The position numbers were made by a program, and so were the translations under genes. Positions 7,872 through 17,592 of a DNA stretch of 20,974 nt are shown here, in pieces; position 1 is the first letter of the stretch, and every line of letters begins with the position of its first letter. A model generated the notes under the pieces. The model saw only the letters and a list, made by a program, of their open reading frames with translations, did not search any database and was not told the DNA's origin. The DNA comes from Candidatus Omnitrophota bacterium (GTDB lineage Bacteria; Omnitrophota; Gorgyraeia; Duberdicusellales; 4484-171). The stretch is taken from assembly GCA_030601015.1 (NCBI GenBank), contig JAUVUO010000001.1, forward strand, positions 1 through 20,974, given 5' to 3'.

Positions 7872-7886
7872 TTCGGCTATAATCAT
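7770..7886 (-). CDS. Possible 38-residue small ORF spanning the palindrome cluster
   Basis: An ATG at 7886 has AGGA four bases upstream and opens a frame that runs through three of the palindromes (MIIAELALRGQRESKG and on to RRNTFDTP) before a TAG in the first hairpin. The predicted peptide shows no known domain. Because it coincides with the repeat cluster, it may be a chance frame carried inside a repeated cassette. Listed for completeness only. Confidence 0.2.
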   Translation of the reverse strand: MIIAELALRGQRESKGIGSNSPQLAERLLSRRNTFDTP

Positions 7887-8013
7887 TTTTTCCTTTTTGT
7901 TTTCTATCTATTTTATCGAATTTCTATTAATTTCGTTTCGCCATAGCAAAACATATTTCTTTCATTCTTCTTCTCTTTTTTTCCGATGAGCTAAGAACTT
8001 CTCCTCTGCATCG

Positions 8014-8160
8014 TTAATTCCCCCTTGTCCTCTGGCTTCTGTAATCTCGTCTTCTGACTTTTGTGATTTCGTCCGCTGACTTCCGGCCTCTATCTTCCGC
8101 CTCCTCAAGCTTATCTCCTGCACCTCTCATCATAAAATTTCTACTCCACATATTTGACAT
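8014..8160 (-). CDS. Possible 48-residue basic small ORF over a tandem repeat
   Basis: From the ATG at 8160 a frame of 48 codons reads a charged peptide (middle part GDKLEEAEDRGRKSADEITK, then Arg-rich) ending in TAA at 8014-8016. No good SD stands before the first ATG; GGAG precedes an internal ATG pair. The C-terminal half is simply the translation of the 22-bp tandem repeat. No family is recognised, and a non-coding repeat is the more likely explanation. Confidence 0.2.
   Translation of the reverse strand: MSNMWSRNFMMRGAGDKLEEAEDRGRKSADEITKVRRRDYRSQRTRGN
8020..8099. repeat. 22-bp degenerate tandem repeat, purine-rich on the minus strand
   Basis: Three full 22-base units occupy 8064-8085, 8042-8063 and 8020-8041, with a partial 14-base unit at 8086-8099. 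On the minus strand each begins like CGGAAGTCAGCGGACGA; units 1 and 2 match at 16 of 22 positions, units 2 and 3 at 14 of 22. Purine bias is strong. There is no CRISPR-like repeat-spacer alternation. Confidence 0.6.
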
Positions 8161-8170
8161 TTTTTTATAT

Positions 8171-8209
8171 ATTAGTTAAACTAATAATTAACCCCTTAGC
8201 TCAACTAAT
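8171..8209. promoter_or_regulatory. Pair of similar 15-bp palindromes, operator-like
   Basis: ATTAGTTAAACTAAT (8171-8185) is a perfect palindrome about a central A. CTTAGCTCAACTAAT (8195-8209) matches it at 12 of 15 positions, with centres 24 bp apart. Such pairs often bind a dimeric regulator. No gene with a clear start lies immediately downstream on either strand, so the target is unknown. Confidence 0.35.
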
Positions 8210-8382
8210 CAATTGAAGCTAGTGTTTAATTTTTCTTTTAATTTCCGGTAGGTTTTTATATCTATTTAAACTGCTAAGTGTCTTAATTCCTTTTTAAAGC
8301 TGCATTTAATCAAATTAAACGCACTATATTTATAAAAAAATCTCCGAATTCATTCAAAAAAATAACTAGTGAAGATGTGTTA

Positions 8383-9078
8383 TTATTTTATCTCATAAGC
8401 AAGAATTATCGCTTCCGCGACCACTCTCATTAAAACTCGTTTATTCATACTAGTTTTTCGAATTAAATTATAGGCTTCTTCTTCGCTTATTTTTTGTTCT
8501 TTCATTAATATACCTTTAGCTTTCTCAACTTTTTTACGTGTTTCGAGTTCATCCTGAATCACTCTAGTCATTACTATAAGCTCCGTGTTTTCAATTGCTA
8601 CTGCTGCTTGATTAGCAACTGTCGTTAAAATATCTATCTCGCTAATATTAAATTTGTATTCAACACTTGTATAACAATTGATAACTCCGATCACCTTTTT
8701 TTTAATCATCATCGGAACACTCAACATTGAAACAAAACCTTCTTTTCTTGCAAGTTCTTTCTCTTTATAAATTTTATTTTTCAAAATATTAGAAATTACT
8801 AAAGGCTTTTTCTCTTTTGCCACTAACCCAACTATTCCCTCACCTATCTTAATATTTCTTTCTTTCAAATATTCTTTACTCAATGATTGAGTCGCTCTTA
8901 TTTTTAAAACTTTTTTTTCTTTATCCAGAAGCCAAAGAGCGCAAGTTTTAGCCTTCATCACATTAGCGGTCAAAGTTACAATAAGTTTTAAAACGTCTTC
9001 CAAATAAAGATCTGATGTTATAGCCTTGCTTATTTTATTCAAAGTCTTTATATATTCTTTATACGGTAATTTAGGCAT
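8383..9078 (-). CDS. GAF-ANTAR transcription antitermination regulator
   Basis: A 231-residue soluble regulator. A GAF sensor domain covers about residues 20-165 (IGEGIVGLVAKEKKPLVI, SMLSVPMMIKKKVIGVINCY), joined by a helical linker to an ANTAR RNA-binding domain at about 175-230 (KKVEKAKGILMKEQKISEEEAY). ANTAR proteins such as NasR, AmiR and EutV bind paired RNA hairpins with A1/G4 hexaloops and prevent termination, often in nitrogen metabolism genes. The GAF ligand is unknown. SD AAAGGGG lies about 8 bases before the ATG. It is the last gene of the glutamine-amidotransferase block, 255 bases after pyrG, which suggests that block as a possible target. No partner histidine kinase is in the window. 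Confidence 0.92.
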   Translation of the reverse strand: MPKLPYKEYIKTLNKISKAITSDLYLEDVLKLIVTLTANVMKAKTCALWLLDKEKKVLKIRATQSLSKEYLKERNIKIGEGIVGLVAKEKKPLVISNILKNKIYKEKELARKEGFVSMLSVPMMIKKKVIGVINCYTSVEYKFNISEIDILTTVANQAAVAIENTELIVMTRVIQDELETRKKVEKAKGILMKEQKISEEEAYNLIRKTSMNKRVLMRVVAEAIILAYEIK

Positions 9079-9333
9079 AATTAAATCCCCTTTTGTTCTT
9101 TATAAACTAACCTCAATTAAATATCTATTTTAAAACAATAAAATCATTTCGATTTCGTTTTCAGAGTAATTATTTTATCAAAGATATTTTATAAATCAAC
9201 AAGTTAGTATTACTGGAGTTTCCTCATTTTATATAGGGTTGCGCAAAAATATCACGAATTTCTGGGGAATGTCTAAGTTAATATTAGTAGGGTCTCTCAA
9301 TTATTTCCTAAAAATCCCCTATTATTATTTCAA
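9079..9333. other. Intergenic region between pyrG and the GAF-ANTAR gene
   Basis: No gene is present. Two related direct repeats of 18 bases (14 matches) begin at 9201 and 9275 on the plus strand (AAGTTAGTATTACTGGAG and AAGTTAATATTAGTAGGG). Between them lies an 8-bp palindrome TTGCGCAA at 9239-9246. The layout could be a worn mobile-element end or a regulatory leader; no terminator for pyrG is evident. Confidence 0.4.
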
Positions 9334-10932
9334 TTAAACTATTATCGCTGATTTTATAAAATTTTTAAATAACGGGTGAGGATTATCCGGTTTTGATTTA
9401 AATTCCGGATGGAACTGACAGGCAACAAACCAAGGATGATCTTTTAACTCTACTATCTCAACCAAATTTCCTTCGAGATAAAATCCTGAAAAAATCAAAC
9501 CTTTCTCTTCCAAAACAGACCTATATTCATTATTAAATTCATATCTGTGTCTATGCCTTTCTAAAATTACTTCCCGACGATAAGAATTATAAGCTTTTGT
9601 ATCCTTCTTGATTTTACATTCATAAGCGCCCAACCTCATTGTTGCACCTTTATCGATAACTTTTTGCTGTTCCTCAAGCAAACTTATTACAGGATGCTTT
9701 GTTTTTTTATTAAACTCTGTAGAATTTGCATTTCTGAACCCGCACACATTTCTGGAAAATTCTATTACAGCAGTCTGCATACCTAAGCAAATACCCAGGA
9801 ATGGTATTTTATTCTTTCTTGCATATTGTATTGCTATAATTTTACCTTCAATACCTCTATCTCCAAACCCTCCTGGAACTAATATACCCTGAACATCTTT
9901 CAAATATTTAGCAACTCCATTTTTTTCAATATCTTCGGAATCAATTTTCTTAATAACAAGTTTTGAATCATTAGCTATAGCACTATGAAATAAAGCTTCA
10001 TATATCGATTTATATGCGTCTTGAAGGGCAATATATTTACCAACCACCGCTATTTTAACGTCTTTAGAATAATGATTTATTTTTTTTAAAACTTTATTTT
10101 CCCAACCGGACAAATCACTATCATAACATTTTAAATTAAATAATCGCACAATCAATCTATCCAAACCTTCTTTTCTTAAAGCAATGGGAACTTCATAAAT
10201 ACTCTTAACATCTATTGCCGGCACCACTGCTTCTCTATCCACATTGCAAAAAAGGGCAATTTTATCACGTGCTTCTTTAGTTAGTTTTCTTTCCGATCTG
10301 CATAAAATGATATCGGGACTTATACCTATTTCTCTCAATCTTCCCACACTATGTTGAGTTGGTTTTGTCTTAATCTCTCCTGCGGATTTAATATAAGGGA
10401 CTAAAGTCAAATGTATATTTATAGCATATCCTCTACCTAACTCCAATTTCATCTGTCTAATTGCCTCAAGAAACGGTAAACTTTCAATATCCCCAACAGT
10501 ACCTCCAATTTCCACAATAATAATATCAACCCTTTTATTATAAGCAACTTTTTTTATATTATTTTTTATTTCATCCGTTATATGAGGGATTATTTGAACT
10601 GTCTTCCCTAAATACTCTCCTTTTCTCTCTTTAGTAATAACAGAATAATATATCTTTCCGGTAGTTATATTATTATCTCTGGTAAGGACCGCATTTGTAT
10701 AACGTTCATAATGCCCCAAATCCAAATCTGTTTCCGCACCGTCTTTTGTCACATAAACTTCTCCATGCTGAAAAGGATTCATTGTTCCGGGATCAACATT
10801 AATATAAGGGTCACATTTGATAATATTAATCTTAAGTCCCATTGATTCTAAAATTTTACCTATCGAAGCAGAGGCAATACCTTTACCTAAACTTGATACA
10901 ACTCCCCCGGTAACAAAAATATATTTTGGCAT
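9334..10932 (-). CDS. pyrG: CTP synthase PyrG
   Basis: PyrG converts UTP to CTP with ATP and ammonia drawn from glutamine. The 532 residues are full length. The synthetase domain (about 1-270) starts with the P-loop-like [11 protein letters not shown] and includes [11 protein letters not shown] and [16 protein letters not shown]. The class I glutaminase domain has its nucleophile C382 in GICLGMQ and its H508/E510 pair in FHPEF. SD AAAGGGG precedes the ATG by about 8 bases. It follows glmS by 31 bases in the same direction, so co-transcription is likely. All residues expected for glutamine use are present, in contrast to the neighbouring GlmS. Confidence 0.97.
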   Translation of the reverse strand: MPKYIFVTGGVVSSLGKGIASASIGKILESMGLKINIIKCDPYINVDPGTMNPFQHGEVYVTKDGAETDLDLGHYERYTNAVLTRDNNITTGKIYYSVITKERKGEYLGKTVQIIPHITDEIKNNIKKVAYNKRVDIIIVEIGGTVGDIESLPFLEAIRQMKLELGRGYAINIHLTLVPYIKSAGEIKTKPTQHSVGRLREIGISPDIILCRSERKLTKEARDKIALFCNVDREAVVPAIDVKSIYEVPIALRKEGLDRLIVRLFNLKCYDSDLSGWENKVLKKINHYSKDVKIAVVGKYIALQDAYKSIYEALFHSAIANDSKLVIKKIDSEDIEKNGVAKYLKDVQGILVPGGFGDRGIEGKIIAIQYARKNKIPFLGICLGMQTAVIEFSRNVCGFRNANSTEFNKKTKHPVISLLEEQQKVIDKGATMRLGAYECKIKKDTKAYNSYRREVILERHRHRYEFNNEYRSVLEEKGLIFSGFYLEGNLVEIVELKDHPWFVACQFHPEFKSKPDNPHPLFKNFIKSAIIV

Positions 10933-10963
10933 ATTTATTCCCCTTTTAATTCAAAAATTACAT

Positions 10964-12796
10964 TTATTCTACAGTTACACTCTTCGCAAGGTTACGAGGT
11001 TTATCTACGTCATACCCCTTCAAAACTGCTATATGATAAGCTAAAAGTTGTAAAGGTATTACTGTCAGCATCGGCGAAAACAATTCGTCAACTTCCGGTA
11101 TGAAAATTACTTCCTTTGTATAATCGTTTAATTGTTCCCTTCCTTTAGTCGCGATAATTATTAGTTTCGCCTTTCTTGCTAATATCTCTTGTACATTTGA
11201 AATCATTTTATCAAAAATAAATGAATCGTTAGCTATACACACAACAGCCCTATACTCATCAATAAGAGCAATAGGCCCGTGTTTCATTTCTCCTGAAGCA
11301 TATCCTTCTGTAGGAATATAAGAAATTTCTTTTAATTTCAATGCTCCCTCTAAAGCTATAGGATAATTAACATGCCTTCCCAAATAAAGAAAAGCTCCAA
11401 AATGAAGATGTCTCTTGGCGATAGCTTTTATATTTTTATCCATGTTGAAAATTTTCTTCTGTTTTTCAGGCAGCTCTCTAAGTTTTTCAATCGCTTTCTT
11501 TACATAGTTCTTAGATAAAACCCTCTTTAGCCCTCCCCAATAAATACCTAAAAGATATAGCACAATCATTTGTGCCGTAAACGCCTTTGTAGAAGCAACA
11601 CTAATTTCCGGCCCGGCAAGTATAGGTATAACATAATCAGACTCTCTAACTAAAGATGAGCCTAAAACATTACAAATTGATAAAATTTTAACACTTTTTT
11701 TCTTAACCTCTCTTATAGCGGCCAAAGTATCCGCAGTTTCTCCTGACTGACTGATTGCTATAACTAAAGTATTCTCATTGATAACAGGGTCTCTATATCT
11801 AAATTCACTGCCTAAATCTACCAAAACAGGTATCCTAAGGAATGATTCCAAAGCATATTTAGCTACCATAGCTACATGATACGATGTCCCGCAAGCAACG
11901 ATTATAACGCTTTGGACTTTTAATAAAAACTCTTTACTTAATCGGCTATCAGTAAAAAAAATAGTACTCTTTGATTTAGTATATACTGAAATAATTTTAG
12001 ATAATATTTGAGGTTGTTCGTAAATCTCTTTTAACATAAAATGCGGAAACTTACCTTTAGTTACATGCTCCGCCTTTTGTGTAATTTTATCTATTTTCTT
12101 TAATACTTTATTCCCCGATATATCAGATAACTCAACATCGTCTTTTGTAACAACTGCTATCTGACCGTCTTCAAGGTATATGACTCTCTTTGTATATTCT
12201 AAAATACCTGAAACATCTGAAACTATAAAATTTTCTTTTTTCCCTAAACCAATAATCAAAGGTGAATCTTGTCTAACTGCCACTATTTTTTCCGGTTCAT
12301 AAGTACAAAGCACTCCCAAAGCATAAGAACCTTTTATTTTTTTTATAGCTTTTCTTACCGCAGCAACTATACCTGATTTTTTAGAATAATATTTACCGAT
12401 AAGATGAACAATTACTTCAGTATCAGTCTCAGACTTAAATTTACAGCCTCGTTTTAGTAAATCTCTTTTAAGTTCAATGAAATTCTCAATTATACCGTTA
12501 TGAACCACTACAATTTTACCTGAACAATTAGCGTGAGGATGAGCATTTGCTTGAGAAGGTTTTCCATGTGTAGCCCATCGGGTATGTCCAATTCCTACTG
12601 AACCTAAAAGCGTCTTTTTTTCTAATCTCTCATTTAATTCACTTATTTTTCCTTTATATTTAAGTATAGCTATTTTGCTTTGATTGATTACTGCAAAACC
12701 TGCTGAGTCATACCCTCTATACTCTAATTTTTTAAGACCTTCAATTATAACAGGCGCACTGTTTTTATTTCCAATATATCCAATTATTCCGAACAT
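10964..12796 (-). CDS. glmS: Glucosamine-6-phosphate synthase GlmS lacking the catalytic Cys
   Basis: GlmS makes glucosamine-6-phosphate from fructose-6-phosphate and glutamine, the first step to UDP-GlcNAc. At 610 residues it is full length: an N-terminal nucleophile glutaminase domain (1-240), two SIS domains (about 280-600) and the conserved tail DKPRNLAKSVTVE. Glutamine-pocket segments HTRWATHG (71-78), NGIIENF (100-106) and TDTE (124-127) are intact, as are CGTSYH, SQSGET, STKAFT and E490 of the isomerase. The second codon is TTC (Phe), giving MFGIIGYIG where the family has MCGI with the essential N-terminal Cys. A TGC-to-TTC change would suffice. If real, glutamine hydrolysis should be lost and the enzyme would need free ammonia or be an isomerase only. 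SD AAAGGAG lies 9 bases before the ATG; purF ends 21 bases upstream, leaving no room for a glmS ribozyme. Confidence 0.95.
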   Translation of the reverse strand: MFGIIGYIGNKNSAPVIIEGLKKLEYRGYDSAGFAVINQSKIAILKYKGKISELNERLEKKTLLGSVGIGHTRWATHGKPSQANAHPHANCSGKIVVVHNGIIENFIELKRDLLKRGCKFKSETDTEVIVHLIGKYYSKKSGIVAAVRKAIKKIKGSYALGVLCTYEPEKIVAVRQDSPLIIGLGKKENFIVSDVSGILEYTKRVIYLEDGQIAVVTKDDVELSDISGNKVLKKIDKITQKAEHVTKGKFPHFMLKEIYEQPQILSKIISVYTKSKSTIFFTDSRLSKEFLLKVQSVIIVACGTSYHVAMVAKYALESFLRIPVLVDLGSEFRYRDPVINENTLVIAISQSGETADTLAAIREVKKKSVKILSICNVLGSSLVRESDYVIPILAGPEISVASTKAFTAQMIVLYLLGIYWGGLKRVLSKNYVKKAIEKLRELPEKQKKIFNMDKNIKAIAKRHLHFGAFLYLGRHVNYPIALEGALKLKEISYIPTEGYASGEMKHGPIALIDEYRAVVCIANDSFIFDKMISNVQEILARKAKLIIIATKGREQLNDYTKEVIFIPEVDELFSPMLTVIPLQLLAYHIAVLKGYDVDKPRNLAKSVTVE

Positions 12797-12817
12797 AAAA
12801 AACTACTCCTTTTACAA

Positions 12818-14191
12818 TTAAGCTTTTTCCAATATATCTTTACTAAAAATTTTTGGTATTTTTGCAGGATAATCCCCATTAAAACAAGCCGTACAAAACT
12901 CTGATTTAGCCTTTGGCATAGATTTAAGCATACCATCAACACTTAAATATTTCAAGCTATCTACACCAATAAAATCTTTAATCCACTTAATATCATGTCT
13001 ATTAGCTATCAATTCTTCTTTGTTAGGAAAATCAATACCATAATAACAAGGCGAAATAATAGGCGGACAACTTACCCTCATATGAATTTCTTTTACTCCG
13101 GCTTTTCTCAATGTTCTAACTCGACTGCGGCTGGTAGTCCCTCTCACGATAGAATCTTCGACAATAACTACTCTTTTACCTTTTAAAACATCTTTTATAG
13201 GATTAAGTTTTATTTTAACTCTAAAATCTCTTACCAATTGGGATGGCTGAATAAAAGTCCTGCCTATATAATGGTTCCTTATCATTCCTATCTCAAAAGG
13301 TATACCCGATTCATGGGAATAACCTACCGCCGCAGAATTACCTGAATCCGGAATCGACATTACAAAATCGGCATCAACAGGATATTCTTTAGCAAGCTGT
13401 TTTCCTAAGTTTTTTCTAACTGAATAAACATTTTCCCCAAATATATCACTATCCGGACGAGCAAAATATATATATTCAAATATACATAAAGAATGTTTTT
13501 TCTTAGGAAAAGGTTTAACCGATTCCAATTTACCTTTACTAATAAAGACTATTTCCCCGGGTTCAATATCACGTACATACTTAGCATCAATTAAATCTAA
13601 TGAACAAGTCTCACTGGTTAAAATATAAGCTCCATCCAATTCGCCAAGACAAAGAGGTCTAAACCCGTGTGGATCTCTTGCTCCAACCATTAAGTCATCA
13701 GTCATCAAAATTAGTGAATACGCTCCTTCCAACCTGAATAAAGCAGATATTATATCCTTTTTGAAATCTTTATTTGAAGCCCTTGCTATAAGATGAGTTA
13801 TTGTTTCAGAATCCATAGTTGTTTGAAATATAGAGCCCTTATCTTCCATCTCGTTCTGCAGCTCAACAGTATTGGTAAGATTTCCATTATGAGAAATAAC
13901 AATATTACCTTTCTTATGTTTAGCAAAAAATGGCTGAATATTTTTTGAATGACTTAACCCTGTAGTAGAATATCGAACATGACCTATTGCAATATCACCC
14001 TTTAATAAACTAAGATTATCTTCATTAAAAGTTTCGCTCACTAATCCCATAGATTTATGGTAAACAATTTTTTCGCCATCATAACTAACTATTCCCGTAC
14101 TCTCTTCACCCCGATGCTGAAGAGAATACAAACCTAAATAAACTAAATTAGCTGCATCTTTGCTACCGATCATTCCAAATATTCCGCACAT
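12818..14191 (-). CDS. purF: Amidophosphoribosyltransferase PurF, Fe-S type
   Basis: PurF transfers the amide nitrogen of glutamine to PRPP, the first committed step of purine synthesis. It has 457 residues with no long propeptide: Met then Cys2 (MCGIFGMIG) as the N-terminal nucleophile. The glutaminase domain shows LQHRGEES, HVRYSTTG and HNGNLTN. The phosphoribosyltransferase domain has the PRPP loop VVIVEDSIVRGTTS at 341-354. Four cysteines, C236, C382, C433 and C436, match the [4Fe-4S] ligands of Bacillus-type PurF, an oxygen-sensitive form, which fits the Fe-S rich gene set at the other end of the window. The SD is weak (AAAGGG, distant). It lies 91 bases after carB and 21 before glmS. 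Confidence 0.97.
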   Translation of the reverse strand: MCGIFGMIGSKDAANLVYLGLYSLQHRGEESTGIVSYDGEKIVYHKSMGLVSETFNEDNLSLLKGDIAIGHVRYSTTGLSHSKNIQPFFAKHKKGNIVISHNGNLTNTVELQNEMEDKGSIFQTTMDSETITHLIARASNKDFKKDIISALFRLEGAYSLILMTDDLMVGARDPHGFRPLCLGELDGAYILTSETCSLDLIDAKYVRDIEPGEIVFISKGKLESVKPFPKKKHSLCIFEYIYFARPDSDIFGENVYSVRKNLGKQLAKEYPVDADFVMSIPDSGNSAAVGYSHESGIPFEIGMIRNHYIGRTFIQPSQLVRDFRVKIKLNPIKDVLKGKRVVIVEDSIVRGTTSRSRVRTLRKAGVKEIHMRVSCPPIISPCYYGIDFPNKEELIANRHDIKWIKDFIGVDSLKYLSVDGMLKSMPKAKSEFCTACFNGDYPAKIPKIFSKDILEKA

Positions 14192-14225
14192 ATTTTTTAC
14201 TTTTACCCTTTCAATTCAAATCATT

Positions 14226-14252
14226 ATTATAATTTCAATTAAAACAAAATTA
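14226..14252 (-). promoter_or_regulatory. Possible promoter upstream of purF
   Basis: In the 91-base carB-purF gap a perfect TATAAT (14231-14226) is present, about 35 bases before the purF ATG. The best -35 at 17-base spacing is only TTTAAT, in very AT-rich DNA, so internal initiation for purF-glmS-pyrG is possible but weakly supported. Confidence 0.3.
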
Positions 14253-14282
14253 AATAGTTTTTAATTCTATCCGCAAAAAACC

Positions 14283-17200
14283 TTATTTATTTTTTACCAC
14301 TAACAAATTTCTTAAATAATGTTGTATAGGTGTAACACTATAATCTTCTTTTTTTACCAATTCTATACCATTAACCGTAGCTTGTGCACCTTGTATTGTT
14401 GTTACACAAGGAACTCCCTGCATAACTGAAAGATTCCTCATCGGTTTCATATCTGAATGACCTTTTTTCCCGGAAGGAGTATTAATTATTAAATTAATTT
14501 TGCCTGTTTTAATCATATCTAATATATGATTATCTCCATCAGCGATTTTCCCAATAATTAACGAAGGTATATTGTTTGAAATAAGTGCTTTATAAGTACC
14601 TTTTGTAGTAAATATTTTAAATCCCAAATCATAAAGTTTCTTAGCTATAAAAACTATATTACGTTTATCATCATCTTTAACACTAATAAAAACTGTACCG
14701 TTTAAAGGTAAACTTTGTCCGGCAGCAATCTGTGATTTATAAAAAGCATTACCAAACAAACTATCTATACCCATAACCTCGCCTGTTGATTTCATCTCCG
14801 GACCTAGCAATATATCAACTCCGGAAAATCTTGAAAACGGCAGCACGGATTCTTTTACCGCTACATGATTAATAAATATTTCTTTAGTAAAACCTAATTC
14901 TTCCAATGTTTTACCAACCATAATTTTTGCCGCTATTTTTGCCAAAGGAATACCTGTAACTTTACTTACAAAAGGAACTGTTCTTGATGCTCGAGGATTA
15001 ACCTCTAAAACATAGACAAATCCTTTTTTAACTGCATATTGAATATTTATTAATCCTTTAACATTTAATTCTTTAGCTAATAAAAATGTGTATTTCCTTA
15101 TTATATCTAAAATATCATCGCCTAATTTATGAGGAGGCAGAACTGATGCTGAATCTCCCGAATGCACACCTGCTTCTTCAATATTTTCCATTATCCCGCC
15201 TATCACCGTAAGATTACCGTCTGAGACCGCATCAACGTCTACTTCAATTGCATCTTCTAAAAATTTATCTATTAAAACCGGATGATTACCTGAAACATCC
15301 TTAGCTTCATCCATAAACTCTATCAAAGTTTTTTTATCATAAACTATTTTCATTGCCCTACCGCCCAGAACATAAGAAGGCCTTACTAAAACCGGGTAGC
15401 CTATACCTGCAGCAACCTTGACTGCTTCCTCTATTGAATAAACAGAACCATTTTCAGGTTGAGGTATCTTTAATTTTTTTATTAACTTAGAAAACTCATC
15501 TCTATTTTCTGCCCTATCTATAGATTCCACACTTGTTCCAATTATAGGCACACCTAAATCTGCTAATTTTCTGGCTAATTTAAGAGGAGTCTGACCGCCA
15601 AACTGTACAATGACTCCATCCGGCTTTTCCTTATCAATAATATTAATTACATCTTCTAATGTAAGCGGTTCGAAGTAAAGCTTGTCTGAAGTATCATAAT
15701 CGGTAGATACTGTTTCGGGATTAGAATTAACCATAATAGTTTCATATCCTATTTCCTTAAGCGCGAACGAAGCATGACAACAACAATAATCAAATTCTAT
15801 ACCTTGACCTATTCTATTTGGACCACCGCCAAGTATTACAATTTTTTTATTATCAGATCTTTTAGTTTCATCTTCAGTTTCATAAGTAGAATAATAATAA
15901 GGAGTATAAGCTTCAAATTCTGCCGCGCAAGTATCTACACATTTAAAAACAGCTTCAATATTTAATTTCTTACGATAATCTCTAACTAATCTTTCTTTGG
16001 TATTCAATAATTCAGCAATTTGATAATCACTAAAACCGAATTGTTTCGCTCTTAATAACAAGCCCTTTGACAACAATTTTTCATTTAATTGGTTTAATTT
16101 AAAATCTTTTATTATATCCTGTTCCAACTCCACTATTTGTTTTATATTATCTATAAACCAGAGGTCTATACCTGTAAGCTCGACTATATAATCAATTGAA
16201 TAACCTTTTAAAAGAGCATATTTAATGTAAAATATACGTGAAGCATTAGGTTGCGAAAGACGATATTTTATCTTTTTATCAGACACTTCTCTATAATCCA
16301 ATTTATTATCCAAACCCGAATGCCCAACCTCAAGGCCTCTTAACCCCTTTTGAAGAGCTTCTTTAAAAGTTCTACCTATAGCCATTGTTTCACCAACGGA
16401 TTTCATAGTTATACCTAAAATATCTTCAGCTTCGGGAAACTTTTCGAAGGTAAACCTTGGTATTTTTACTACACAATAATCAATAGCCGGCTCAAAACAA
16501 GCCGGAGTTTCTTTAGTAATATCATTACTGATTTCATCAAGAGTAAATCCTACCGCAAGTTTTGCGGCAAATTTAGCTATAGGAAATCCTGTAGCTTTTG
16601 AAGCTAGCGCTGAACTTCTAGAAACCCTAGGATTCATCTCAATAACTACCATCCGGCCGTCTTTAGGGTTAACGGCAAATTGAATATTAGAACCACCCGT
16701 TTCGACACCTATTTCCCTAATTATTGCCAAAGAAGCATCTCTCATGTTTTGATATTCTAAATCTGTTAAAGTCTGTGCCGGAGCAACCGTTATAGAATCT
16801 CCGGTATGAACACCCATTGCATCAAAATTCTCTATTGAGCAGACAATAACTACATTATTGTTTTTGTCCCGCATCACCTCAAGTTCATATTCTTTCCATC
16901 CTATTATAGACTCTTCAACCAGGATTTCAGTAGTCATACTATTTTTCAATCCTACAACAGCCATTCTTTCAAATTCGTCTTCAGTCCTGGCAATTCCTCC
17001 ACCGGTTCCGCCAAGAGTAAAACTCGGCCTTATTATTGCCGGTAAACCGATAACCTTTACCGCCTCCTTTGCTTCCTCTATTGTGTGAGCAAGTTTACTT
17101 TCCGGTAAATCAATACCAATTTTAAGCATAGCTTCTTTAAACTCTTCCCTGTTCTCTGCTTTTTTAATTGTTAAATAATCCGCACCTATCATCAAAACAT

Positions 17201-17534
17201 TATACTTTTCGAGAATCCTTTTTTCAGATAACTCCATAGCTGTATTAAGACCGGTTTGACCTCCTAATGTTGGTAAAATTGCATCGGGCCTTTCTTTTAT
17301 TATTATTTTTTCTACAACATCCGCTGTTATAGGCTCAATATAAGTAGCATCAGCCAAATCAGGATCAGTCATAATAGTAGCAGGATTAGAGTTAACGAGA
17401 ACTACAATATACCCGTCATCTTTAAGAGATTTACAAGCTTGAGTTCCGGAATAATCAAACTCGCAACCTTGCCCTATGATAATAGGGCCTGAACCTATAA
17501 TTAAAATCTTTTTTATATCATTACGTTTTGGCAT
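14283..17534 (-). CDS. carB: Carbamoyl-phosphate synthase large subunit CarB
   Basis: CarB uses two ATP, bicarbonate and ammonia passed from CarA to make carbamoyl phosphate for pyrimidine and arginine synthesis. The 1083 residues cover the whole family plan: first half with [19 protein letters not shown] and an ATP-grasp domain (about 1-400), a helical oligomerisation domain (about 400-550), second half with [19 protein letters not shown] and another ATP-grasp (about 560-940), and a C-terminal MGS-like allosteric domain (about 940-1083, [15 protein letters not shown]). ATP-site motifs [12 protein letters not shown] and [11 protein letters not shown] are intact. SD AAGG lies about 5 bases ahead of the ATG. 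It follows carA by 97 bases. The MGS domain suggests nucleotide feedback (UMP or ornithine/IMP type), which cannot be resolved here. Confidence 0.97.
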   Translation of the reverse strand: MPKRNDIKKILIIGSGPIIIGQGCEFDYSGTQACKSLKDDGYIVVLVNSNPATIMTDPDLADATYIEPITADVVEKIIIKERPDAILPTLGGQTGLNTAMELSEKRILEKYNVLMIGADYLTIKKAENREEFKEAMLKIGIDLPESKLAHTIEEAKEAVKVIGLPAIIRPSFTLGGTGGGIARTEDEFERMAVVGLKNSMTTEILVEESIIGWKEYELEVMRDKNNNVVIVCSIENFDAMGVHTGDSITVAPAQTLTDLEYQNMRDASLAIIREIGVETGGSNIQFAVNPKDGRMVVIEMNPRVSRSSALASKATGFPIAKFAAKLAVGFTLDEISNDITKETPACFEPAIDYCVVKIPRFTFEKFPEAEDILGITMKSVGETMAIGRTFKEALQKGLRGLEVGHSGLDNKLDYREVSDKKIKYRLSQPNASRIFYIKYALLKGYSIDYIVELTGIDLWFIDNIKQIVELEQDIIKDFKLNQLNEKLLSKGLLLRAKQFGFSDYQIAELLNTKERLVRDYRKKLNIEAVFKCVDTCAAEFEAYTPYYYSTYETEDETKRSDNKKIVILGGGPNRIGQGIEFDYCCCHASFALKEIGYETIMVNSNPETVSTDYDTSDKLYFEPLTLEDVINIIDKEKPDGVIVQFGGQTPLKLARKLADLGVPIIGTSVESIDRAENRDEFSKLIKKLKIPQPENGSVYSIEEAVKVAAGIGYPVLVRPSYVLGGRAMKIVYDKKTLIEFMDEAKDVSGNHPVLIDKFLEDAIEVDVDAVSDGNLTVIGGIMENIEEAGVHSGDSASVLPPHKLGDDILDIIRKYTFLLAKELNVKGLINIQYAVKKGFVYVLEVNPRASRTVPFVSKVTGIPLAKIAAKIMVGKTLEELGFTKEIFINHVAVKESVLPFSRFSGVDILLGPEMKSTGEVMGIDSLFGNAFYKSQIAAGQSLPLNGTVFISVKDDDKRNIVFIAKKLYDLGFKIFTTKGTYKALISNNIPSLIIGKIADGDNHILDMIKTGKINLIINTPSGKKGHSDMKPMRNLSVMQGVPCVTTIQGAQATVNGIELVKKEDYSVTPIQHYLRNLLVVKNK

Positions 17535-17592
17535 ATATTCCTTAAAAAAATAAAATTACAAACTTATGGCCTCCGTTTCATACCTTTTAACC

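Larger units (their letters stand above)
7663..8382. other. Repeat-rich intergenic region of about 720 bp
   Basis: No conventional gene is supported. From left to right the stretch holds a cluster of four palindromes (7752-7871), a T-rich stretch on the plus strand (about 7885-7985), a purine-rich minus-strand 22-bp tandem repeat (8020-8099), and two similar 15-bp palindromes (8171-8209). Two very short minus-strand reading frames overlap the repeats and are listed separately. Bases 8210-8382 show nothing further. It divides the amidotransferase block from the HD/DUF1846/greA block. Confidence 0.7.

Noticed and set aside
8020..8099. CRISPR-like array
   Set aside because: Units are directly tandem and degenerate with no unique spacers, and no cas genes are nearby.
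12797..12817. glmS ribozyme upstream of glmS
   Set aside because: Only 21 bases separate purF from glmS, far too short for the ribozyme.
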